Source: Streptomyces mangrovisoli (GTDB lineage Bacteria; Actinomycetota; Actinomycetes; Streptomycetales; Streptomycetaceae). From it: 42,010 nt of DNA. The notes under the pieces were generated by a model. That model was not told the DNA's origin. It saw only the letters and a list, made by a program, of their open reading frames with translations, and ran no database searches. Numbering within the stretch: position 1 is the first letter of the stretch; each line of letters begins with the position of its first letter. The position numbers and the translations under genes are program-made. Below are positions 16,567-23,329 of the stretch, in pieces. Location of the stretch: positions 1 to 42,010 of the forward strand of contig NZ_LAVA02000051.1 of NCBI RefSeq assembly GCF_000974985.2, written 5' to 3'.

Positions 16567-17493
16567 GTGAGTGAGACAACGCAGGACGCCGTCGCGCCGC
16601 GCGCGACGGTGTCGCCCGACCAGCAACTGACCGCGGCGCAGCTCGCCGCGAAGTACGGGCTGGCCGTCAGCGGCGCCCGCCCCTCGCTGGCCGAGTACGC
16701 GCGCCAGCTGTGGGGACGGCGTCACTTCATCCTGGCCTTCTCGCAGGCGAAGCTGACCGCCCAGTACAGCCAGGCCAAGCTCGGCCAGCTGTGGCAGGTG
16801 GTGACCCCGCTGCTCAACGCGGGCGTGTACTACTTCATCTTCGGCGTCATCCTGCACGCCAACCGCGGTCTGCCGCAGAACGTCTACTTCCCGTTCCTGG
16901 TCACCGGCGTGTTCGTGTTCACGTTCACGCAGAGCTCGATCATGTCGGGCGTACGGGCGATCTCCGGCAACCTCGGCCTGGTGCGCGCGCTGCACTTCCC
17001 GAGGGCCTCGCTGCCCATCTCGTTCGCGCTCCAGCAGCTCCAGCAGCTGCTGTTCTCCATGATCGTGCTGTTCGTCGTCACGATCGCCTTCGGCAGCTAC
17101 CCGGGCCTGTCCTGGTTCCTGATCCTGCCGGTCCTCGCGCTGCAGTTCCTGTTCAACACCGGGCTCGCGCTGATCGTCGCGAGGATGGGCGCCAAGACGC
17201 CCGACCTCGCGCAGCTGCTGCCGTTCATCCTGCGCACCTGGATGTACCTGTCCGGGGTCATGTTCTCCATCAGCCACCTGCTGGCGGGCCGCTCCGAGCT
17301 GTTCATCCGTGCGATGCAGGCGAACCCGGCCGCCGTCTACATGGACCTGATGCGCTTCGCGCTCATCGACGGCTACGGCGCCTCCAACCTGCCGCCGCAC
17401 GTCTGGGCGCTGGCCCTGTTCTGGGCCGTGACCGTCTCCATCGGCGGCTTCGTGTACTTCTGGAAGGCGGAGGAGAGGTACGGCCGTGGCTGA
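16567..17493 (+). CDS. ABC-2 type polysaccharide/teichoic-acid export permease
   Basis: A 308-residue permease of the Wzm/TagG type with about six membrane segments after a cytoplasmic N-terminal helix region. Typical features are the early amphipathic segment KLTAQYSQAKLGQLWQVVTPLLNAGVYY, shortened here by a limit on quoting, and a C-terminal FWKAEERYGRG. The GTG start at 16567 follows GAACGAAAG. It overlaps the ATPase gene by 8 bases, so the two form one transporter. A 92-base gap separates it from the glycosyltransferase; the whole set reads as one locus. It would move a lipid-linked glycan or phosphopolymer across the membrane. Confidence 0.87.
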   Translation: MSETTQDAVAPRATVSPDQQLTAAQLAAKYGLAVSGARPSLAEYARQLWGRRHFILAFSQAKLTAQYSQAKLGQLWQVVTPLLNAGVYYFIFGVILHANRGLPQNVYFPFLVTGVFVFTFTQSSIMSGVRAISGNLGLVRALHFPRASLPISFALQQLQQLLFSMIVLFVVTIAFGSYPGLSWFLILPVLALQFLFNTGLALIVARMGAKTPDLAQLLPFILRTWMYLSGVMFSISHLLAGRSELFIRAMQANPAAVYMDLMRFALIDGYGASNLPPHVWALALFWAVTVSIGGFVYFWKAEERYGRG

Positions 17494-18265
17494 ACCGACC
17501 CAGGGGACCGTGTACCCCACAGTCATCGCGGACGACCTGCACATCGTCTACCGCGTGAACGGCGCGAAGTCCGGCAAGGGCAGCGCCACCTCGGCGCTCA
17601 GCCGGATCGTCAAGCGGGGCGAGGAGCGCGGCGTGCGCAAGGTGCACGCCGTGCGCGGGGTGTCCTTCGTCGCCTACAAGGGCGAGGCGATCGGCCTGAT
17701 CGGCTCCAACGGCTCCGGCAAGTCGACGCTGCTGCGCGCGATCGCCGGTCTGCTGCCCGCGGAGAGCGGCAAGGTCTACACCCACGGCCAGCCCTCGCTG
17801 CTCGGTGTCAACGCGGCGCTGATGAACGACCTCACCGGCGAGCGCAACGTCATCCTGGGCGGTCTCGCCATGGGCATGACCCGCGAGGAGGTGAAGGCCC
17901 GCTACCAGGAGATCGTCGACTTCTCCGGCATCAACGAGAAGGGCGACTTCATCACCCTGCCGATGCGCACCTACTCCTCCGGCATGGCGGCCCGGCTGCG
18001 CTTCTCCATCGCCGCCGCCAAGGACCACGACGTCCTCATGATCGACGAGGCCCTCGCCACCGGTGACCGCAAGTTCCAGAAACGTTCCGAAGAGCGCATT
18101 CGCGAGCTGCGCAAGGAAGCCGGCACGGTGTTTCTGGTGAGTCACAACAACAAGTCGATCCGCGACACCTGCAACCGCGTGCTGTGGCTGGAGCGCGGCG
18201 AGCTGCGCATGGACGGCCCCACCGAAGAGGTGCTCAAGGAGTACGAGAAGTTCACGGGCAAGTAG
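17486..18265 (+). CDS. ABC exporter ATPase, Wzt/TagH type
   Basis: A 259-residue ATP-binding subunit partnering the overlapping permease. Walker A is GSNGSGKST (residues 73-81), the signature YSSGMAARLRFS, Walker B VLMIDEALATGD and the switch region VFLVSHN. The LLGVNAALMNDLTGERN segment is typical of polysaccharide and teichoic-acid exporters. It lacks the long C-terminal carbohydrate-binding domain of some Wzt proteins, so substrate recognition probably does not rely on one. It is the last gene of its locus, followed by a strong hairpin. Confidence 0.9.
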   Translation: MAEPTQGTVYPTVIADDLHIVYRVNGAKSGKGSATSALSRIVKRGEERGVRKVHAVRGVSFVAYKGEAIGLIGSNGSGKSTLLRAIAGLLPAESGKVYTHGQPSLLGVNAALMNDLTGERNVILGGLAMGMTREEVKARYQEIVDFSGINEKGDFITLPMRTYSSGMAARLRFSIAAAKDHDVLMIDEALATGDRKFQKRSEERIRELRKEAGTVFLVSHNNKSIRDTCNRVLWLERGELRMDGPTEEVLKEYEKFTGK

Positions 18266-18290
18266 CCCGATCCCGGTGCCGACACGCCGA

Positions 18291-18320
18291 GGGCCCCGCC
18301 GGAACTGTCCGGCGGGGCCC
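18291..18320 (+). terminator. factor-independent terminator
   Basis: A perfect 13-bp stem, GGGCCCCGCCGGA pairing with TCCGGCGGGGCCC, with a 4-base loop (ACTG). It lies 25 bases after the exporter ATPase stop. It closes the envelope-polymer-like locus and separates it from the hopanoid operon. Confidence 0.9.
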
Positions 18321-18574
18321 CGCGTCTGCAAAGGAAGCGTCAACTCGCGCCCGGCGTAGGAATCTTGACACCAATCGGTGTGTTGTTGTGATGTGCAGGA
18401 CACCCCCCGTCAGCTCCATGCGTTGTACAACGTAAGCTGTACCGGTCCCTAAACGCGGCAAGTAGGGCGATAATGCGCGACACCCTCTGTCAGGGCCGCC
18501 GGGCGGGACGCCGGGCGGCGTGTCCGAAATAGTGTGTATTGGGTCGGCGGTGTAGAACGGGAGATGTGACGGCA
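18321..18574 (+). promoter_or_regulatory. promoter region of the hopanoid operon
   Basis: TTGACA at 18365-18370 is a consensus -35; TGATGT at 18389-18394 is a possible -10 with an 18-base spacer. A palindrome ACACC-AATC-GGTGT (18368-18381) overlaps this promoter. A good -10-like GATAAT occurs at 18469-18474. Just downstream of each -10-like site is a related 15-mer, GACACCCCCCGTCAG (18399-18413) and GACACCCTCTGTCAG (18479-18493), exactly 80 bases apart. This suggests two similar promoter modules. Start sites and the regulator are not known. Confidence 0.55.
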
Positions 18575-18640
18575 ATGGCTACGGAAACTCCCCAGCTCAA
18601 CGCAGCACGTGCCGTCCCCGCCGCGGGCAGCCGACGGTGA
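18575..18640 (+). CDS. possible 21-residue leader ORF coupled to hpnC
   Basis: ATG at 18575 opens MATETPQLNAARAVPAAGSRR, whose TGA (18638-18640) overlaps the GTG start of hpnC at 18637. A GTG three codons earlier is in frame. GGGAG lies 11 bases before the ATG. No family is recognised. The exact stop/start overlap is the main support; the ORF may be a leader that delivers ribosomes to hpnC, or chance. Confidence 0.35.
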   Translation: MATETPQLNAARAVPAAGSRR

Positions 18641-19539
18641 CGGGAGCGGACACCGCGCGCACCGGCGATCCCGAGCGCGCCACCCTGGAGAAGGCCGCGG
18701 GTGAGAACTTCCCCGTGGCACCTTTCTTCCTGCCCCGCGCCTGGCGCGACGACCTCATGGCGGTCTACGGCTTCGCCCGGCTGGTCGACGACATCGGCGA
18801 CGGCGACCTCGCCCCCGGCGGCGCCGACGCCCGCCTGCTCGGCGTCGCCCCCGAGGCGGCCGACGACCGGCTCGCGATGCTCGACGCCTTCGAGGCGGAC
18901 CTGCGGCGGGTCTTCGACGGCACCCCCCGCCACCCCCTGCTGCGCCGCCTGCAGCCCACGGTCCGCCGCTGCGCGCTGACCCCCGAGCCCTTCCTCGGCC
19001 TGATCGCCGCCAACCGCCAGGACCAGCTGGTCGGCCGGTACGAGACCTACGACGACCTGCTCGCCTACTGCGAGCTGTCCGCCAACCCCGTCGGCCGCCT
19101 GGTCCTCGCCGTCACCGGCACCGCGACCCCCGAGCGGATCGGCCGCTCCGACGCGATCTGCACCGCGCTCCAGATCGTCGAGCACCTCCAGGACGTCGCC
19201 GAGGACCTCGGCCGCGACCGCATCTACCTTCCCGCCGAGGACATGAAACGTTTCCATGTCCAGGAGGCGGATCTCGCCACGCCCTCCGCGGGCGCCTCCG
19301 TACGCGCACTGGTCGCATACGAAGCGCAACGCGCCCGCGATCTCCTGAATGAAGGCGCCCCCCTCGTGGGTAGCGTCCACGGCAGGTTGAAGCTGCTGCT
19401 CGCGGGGTTCGTGGCGGGGGGAAGGGCGGCGGTCCACGCGATCGTCGCCGCCGAATACGACGTACTTCCCGGCCCGCCCAAGCCCGGCAAGATCCGGCTG
19501 CTGCGTGAGGTGGGCGTGACCTTGCGAGGAGAGGGGTGA
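18637..19539 (+). CDS. hpnC: squalene synthase HpnC
   Basis: A 300-residue trans-isoprenyl diphosphate synthase of the squalene/phytoene synthase superfamily. In the HpnCDE route HpnC converts hydroxysqualene-type intermediates made by HpnD, and HpnE reduces the product to squalene. Aspartate-rich motifs are DDIGD (residues 51-55) and QDVAED (185-190), the second followed by GRDRIYLP. Its position immediately before hpnD, and lower similarity to phytoene synthases, support the HpnC label. The GTG start at 18637 may be coupled to a short upstream frame. The stop overlaps hpnD by GTGA. Confidence 0.9.
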   Translation: MTGADTARTGDPERATLEKAAGENFPVAPFFLPRAWRDDLMAVYGFARLVDDIGDGDLAPGGADARLLGVAPEAADDRLAMLDAFEADLRRVFDGTPRHPLLRRLQPTVRRCALTPEPFLGLIAANRQDQLVGRYETYDDLLAYCELSANPVGRLVLAVTGTATPERIGRSDAICTALQIVEHLQDVAEDLGRDRIYLPAEDMKRFHVQEADLATPSAGASVRALVAYEAQRARDLLNEGAPLVGSVHGRLKLLLAGFVAGGRAAVHAIVAAEYDVLPGPPKPGKIRLLREVGVTLRGEG

Positions 19540-20486
19540 TCCGGACCGTGGAGTTCGATCAGCACGCGTCCGCACCGGTACTCGCCGCTTACAGCTACTG
19601 CGAGGCCGTCACCGGGCAGCAGGCCCGGAACTTCGCCTACGGCATCCGGCTGCTGCCGGCGCCGAAGCGCCGCGCGATGTCCGCGCTCTACGCGTTCTCC
19701 CGGCGCGTGGACGACATCGGTGACGGAACGCTGGCCGACGACGTGAAGACCGCGCGGCTCGAGGAGACCCGGGCGCTGCTCACCCGGGTCCGCGAGGGCC
19801 GCGTCGAGGAGGACGACACCGACCCCGTCGCGGTCGCGCTCGCCCATGCCGCCGACCGGTTCCCGATCCCGCTCGACGGCCTGGACGAGCTGATCGACGG
19901 CGTGCTGATGGACGTCCGCGGCGAGACCTACGAGACCTGGGACGACCTGAAGGTCTACTGCCGCTGTGTCGCGGGCGCCATCGGCCGGCTCTCGCTCGGC
20001 GTGTTCGGCACCGCACCGGGCGCGCGCGGCGCCGAGCGCGCCCCCGAGTACGCCGACACGCTGGGCCTCGCGCTCCAGCTGACCAACATCCTCCGGGACG
20101 TACGCGAGGACGCCGAGGGCGGGCGGACCTATCTGCCCGCCGACGACCTCGCCAAGTTCGGCTGCTCGGCCGGTTTCGCCGGGGCGACGCCACCGGAGGG
20201 CTCCGACTTCGCGGGCCTCGTGCACTTCGAGGTCCGCCGGGCCCGCACCCTTTTCGCCGAGGGCTACCGGCTGCTCCCCCTGCTCGACCGGCGCAGCGGC
20301 GCGTGCGTCGCCGCGATGGCCGGCATCTACCGCAGGCTGCTCGACCGCATCGAGCGCGAGCCGGAGGCGACGCTGCGCGGCCGGGTCTCGCTGCCCGGAC
20401 GCGAGAAGGCCTATGTCGCCGTGCGCGGTCTGTCGGGCCTGGACGCCCGCCATGTGTCCCGCAGGACCGTCAGGAGGCGCGCCTGA
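19536..20486 (+). CDS. hpnD: presqualene diphosphate synthase HpnD
   Basis: A 316-residue squalene/phytoene synthase homologue that condenses two farnesyl diphosphates to presqualene diphosphate. The aspartate-rich motifs are DDIGD (residues 59-63) and RDVRED (187-192), the latter preceded by LTNIL and followed by GGRTYLP. The ARNFAYGIRLLP start region is typical of HpnD. It begins at a GTGA overlap with hpnC (GTG at 19536, GAGGAGAGG just upstream). It is followed with a one-base TGATG overlap by a 46-codon gene. Confidence 0.92.
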   Translation: MIRTVEFDQHASAPVLAAYSYCEAVTGQQARNFAYGIRLLPAPKRRAMSALYAFSRRVDDIGDGTLADDVKTARLEETRALLTRVREGRVEEDDTDPVAVALAHAADRFPIPLDGLDELIDGVLMDVRGETYETWDDLKVYCRCVAGAIGRLSLGVFGTAPGARGAERAPEYADTLGLALQLTNILRDVREDAEGGRTYLPADDLAKFGCSAGFAGATPPEGSDFAGLVHFEVRRARTLFAEGYRLLPLLDRRSGACVAAMAGIYRRLLDRIEREPEATLRGRVSLPGREKAYVAVRGLSGLDARHVSRRTVRRRA

Positions 20487-20626
20487 TGGACAAAGCGGTG
20501 CCATCCGACCCGGGCCCTGGAAAACGGCGGGCAACCCTCCGCCGCGGCCCGGCGTCCCTGACTGCGACGGCAGGCGCCGCCCCGGTCCACCGGCGGCGCG
20601 GCCGGGCAGGGGAGGGCGCACGATGA
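20486..20626 (+). CDS. small basic protein between hpnD and hpnE (DUF6380-like)
   Basis: A 46-residue Arg-rich protein with no membrane segment. The central KRRATLRRGPASLTATAG segment resembles small Streptomyces proteins classed as DUF6380, as I recall them. It starts at ATG 20486 in a TGATG overlap with hpnD, nine bases after a perfect AGGAGG. Its stop overlaps the hpnE start as ATGA. Coupling at both ends is strong evidence that it is translated as part of the operon. Function is unknown; a squalene-synthesis accessory or a coupling device are both possible. Confidence 0.72.
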   Translation: MDKAVPSDPGPGKRRATLRRGPASLTATAGAAPVHRRRGRAGEGAR

Positions 20627-22077
20627 ACGACGGCACGCGGTCCGAGGGGCCGCCTGCGGACGTACCCGTACCGACCGGGCCGTCCGGACCGGCCGGAACA
20701 CGCGGGCGCACCGCGGTCGTGATCGGCGGCGGGCTGGCGGGCATCACCGCCGCTCTCGCGCTCGCGGACGCGGGTGTCAGCGTCACCCTGCTCGAGGGCA
20801 GGCCGAGACTGGGCGGCCTCGCCTTCTCCTTCCAGCGCGGCGGACTGACCGTCGACAACGGCCAGCACGTCTACCTGCGCTGCTGCACCGCCTACCGCTG
20901 GTTCCTCGACCGCATCGAGGGCGCGGCGCTGGCACCGCTGCAGGATCGTCTCGACGTGCCCGTACTCGACGTGACCAGGCCCGAGGGGCGGCGGCTCGGC
21001 AGGCTGCGGCGCGATCCGCTGCCCGTGCCGCTGCATCTGGGCCGCTCGCTCGCCACCTACCCGCACCTGTCGCTCGCCGAGCGGGCCAGGGTCGGCCGCG
21101 CCGCGCTCGCGCTCAAGGGACTCGACCTCGCCGATCCGGCACTGGACGCACAGGACTTCGGCAGCTGGCTGACCGCGCACGGTCAGTCGGCGCGTGCCGT
21201 CGAGGCCCTGTGGGACCTGGTCGGGGTCGCCACCCTCAACGCGGTCGCGGGCGACGCCTCGCTGGGGCTCGCCGCGATGGTGTTCAAGACCGGTCTGCTG
21301 TCCGACCCGGGCGCGGCCGACATCGGCTGGGCGCACGTCCCGCTCGGGGAACTGCATGACCGGCTGGCCCGCAAGGCGCTCGACTCCGCGGGCGTCCGTA
21401 CCGAGGTCCGTACACGCGTCACCTCCGTCTCTACCAACGAAAACGGGATCTGGAGCGTTCAGGTTCCCGGCGAGACGCACCTGGCCGACACCGTCGTCCT
21501 CGCGGTCGCCCAGCGCGAGGCCCACGACCTGCTCCCGGACGGCGCCCTCGACGCCCCCGAGGACCTGCTCGCGATCGGCACCGCGCCGATCCTCAACGTC
21601 CATGTCGTCTACGACCGCAAGGTCCTCGACGCGCCCTTCGTGGCCGCCCTCGGCACCCCGGTGCAGTGGGTCTTCGACCGCACCGACGCCTCGGGCCTGC
21701 GCGAGGGCCAGTACCTCGCGCTGTCCCAGTCGGCCGCCCAGGACGAGATCGACACCCCCGTGGCCACCCTGCGCGAGCGCTACCTGCCCGAGCTGGAACG
21801 GCTGCTGCCCGGTGCCCGCCGCGCCGCGGTCCAGGACTTCTTCGTCACCCGGGAGCGCACGGCGACGTTCGCTCCCACCCCCGGCGTCGGACGGCTGAGG
21901 CCCGGCGCCCGCACCAAGGCCCCCGGCCTGTACCTGGCCGGAGCGTGGACCGCCACCGGGTGGCCCGCGACCATGGAGAGCGCGGTCCGCAGCGGGGTGA
22001 ACGCGGCCGACGCCGCGCTCGCCGCGCTGGGCAGGCCCCGCCCCCGTGCCCTCTTCGACGTCGAGGAGGCGGCATGA
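20623..22077 (+). CDS. hpnE: hydroxysqualene/presqualene reductase HpnE (FAD amine-oxidase fold)
   Basis: A 484-residue flavoprotein performing the final reduction to squalene in the HpnCDE route. The FAD-binding motif is VVIGGGLAGITAALAL, followed by LLEGRPRLGGLAFSF. The C-terminal FAD segment is GLYLAGAWTATGWPATMESAV, quoted here as its start GLYLAGAWTATGWPATMES. The ATG at 20623 has GGAGG eight bases upstream and overlaps the stop of the small gene. The first 30 residues are Pro/Gly-rich. Its stop overlaps an ATG (22074) of the prenyl synthase gene. Confidence 0.9.
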   Translation: MNDGTRSEGPPADVPVPTGPSGPAGTRGRTAVVIGGGLAGITAALALADAGVSVTLLEGRPRLGGLAFSFQRGGLTVDNGQHVYLRCCTAYRWFLDRIEGAALAPLQDRLDVPVLDVTRPEGRRLGRLRRDPLPVPLHLGRSLATYPHLSLAERARVGRAALALKGLDLADPALDAQDFGSWLTAHGQSARAVEALWDLVGVATLNAVAGDASLGLAAMVFKTGLLSDPGAADIGWAHVPLGELHDRLARKALDSAGVRTEVRTRVTSVSTNENGIWSVQVPGETHLADTVVLAVAQREAHDLLPDGALDAPEDLLAIGTAPILNVHVVYDRKVLDAPFVAALGTPVQWVFDRTDASGLREGQYLALSQSAAQDEIDTPVATLRERYLPELERLLPGARRAAVQDFFVTRERTATFAPTPGVGRLRPGARTKAPGLYLAGAWTATGWPATMESAVRSGVNAADAALAALGRPRPRALFDVEEAA

Positions 22078-23210
22078 CGCTCAGCGAGCACGGGGTCGGA
22101 CCCCGCATTCCCGGTACCGCAACAAGAGGAGAGACTGTGCCCACTGTGCCCCCGGCCGAGACGGCCGCTCGAGAGAACGCGGTGGACGTGACCGCGCTCC
22201 TGGAGCGTGGCCGGACCTTGTCCACACCGGTACTGCGGGCGGCCGTCGACCGGCTGGCGCCTCCCATGGACACCGTCTCCGCCTACCACTTCGGCTGGAT
22301 CGACGCCGCCGGCAACCCCGCCTCCGGTGACGGCGGCAAGGCCGTGCGGCCCGCCCTCGCGGTGCTCTCCGCCGAGGTCACCGGTGCCGCGCCCGAGGCC
22401 GGCATCCCCGGCGCCGTCGCGGTGGAACTGGTCCACAACTTCTCGCTGCTGCACGACGACCTGATGGACGGCGACGAGCAGCGCCGCCACCGCGACACCG
22501 TCTGGAAGGTGCACGGCCCCGCCCAGGCCATCCTGGTCGGCGACGCGCTGTTCGCCCTCGCCAACGAGGTGCTCCTCGAACTCGGCACCGTCGAGGCCGG
22601 CCGCGCCACCCGCCGCCTGACCAGCGCCACCCGCGCCCTGATCGACGGTCAGGCCCAGGACATCTCCTACGAGCACCGCGACCGCGTCAGCGTCGCGGAG
22701 TGCCTGGAGATGGAGGGCAACAAGACCGGCGCCCTGCTGGCCTGCGCCAGCTCCATCGGCGCCGTGCTCGGCGGTGCGGACGACCGCACCGCCGACACCC
22801 TGGAGAAGTACGGCTACCACCTCGGCCTCGCCTTCCAGGCCGTCGACGACCTGCTCGGCATCTGGGGCGACCCGGTCTCCACCGGCAAGCAGACCTGGAG
22901 CGACCTGCGCCAGCGCAAGAAGTCCCTGCCGGTCGTCGCCGCGCTCGCCGCGGGCGGCCCCGCCTCGGAACGGCTCGGCGAGATCCTCGCGGCCGACGCC
23001 AAGAGCAGCGACTTCGCCACCTTCTCCGAGGAGGAGTTCGCCGCCCGCGCGGCCCTCATCGAGGAGGCCGGCGGCCGCGAGTGGACCACGGAGGAAGCGC
23101 GCCGCCAGCACACCGTCGCCGTCGAAGCCCTCGACGCCGTCGACATGCCCGACCGGGTGCGCGAGCAGTTCGTCGCGCTCGCCGACTTCGTCGTCGTACG
23201 AAAGAGATGA
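22074..23210 (+). CDS. polyprenyl (farnesyl/geranylgeranyl) diphosphate synthase
   Basis: A 378-residue all-trans prenyl diphosphate synthase supplying the allylic precursor, presumably farnesyl diphosphate, for HpnCDE. The first aspartate-rich motif is HDDLMDGDEQRRH, the second VDDLLGIWGD, with EGNKTGALL between them. Two starts look usable. ATG at 22074 follows GAGGAGG and overlaps the hpnE stop. GTG at 22137 follows AAGAGGAGAG and would give 357 residues starting VPTVPPAET. Family homology begins after both, so the choice is open. Chain length cannot be settled from the residues before the first motif alone. Confidence 0.88.
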   Translation: MTLSEHGVGPRIPGTATRGETVPTVPPAETAARENAVDVTALLERGRTLSTPVLRAAVDRLAPPMDTVSAYHFGWIDAAGNPASGDGGKAVRPALAVLSAEVTGAAPEAGIPGAVAVELVHNFSLLHDDLMDGDEQRRHRDTVWKVHGPAQAILVGDALFALANEVLLELGTVEAGRATRRLTSATRALIDGQAQDISYEHRDRVSVAECLEMEGNKTGALLACASSIGAVLGGADDRTADTLEKYGYHLGLAFQAVDDLLGIWGDPVSTGKQTWSDLRQRKKSLPVVAALAAGGPASERLGEILAADAKSSDFATFSEEEFAARAALIEEAGGREWTTEEARRQHTVAVEALDAVDMPDRVREQFVALADFVVVRKR

Positions 23211-23329
23211 TCATTATCGGTCGGAAAACCCTCGCGTAGTCGCCGGCCGGTGCTCCGAGCACACCAGACGCACCGGCCGACGGCGGACCCACAGCAGCAC
23301 GACTTGCACGACTGCACGAAGGGGAAGCC
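23211..23329. other. short gap before shc
   Basis: A 119-base interval inside the operon, the longest between its genes. The first 30 bases are AT-richer and include ATGATCAT. A secondary promoter for shc could lie here but no consensus is clear. Confidence 0.35.
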
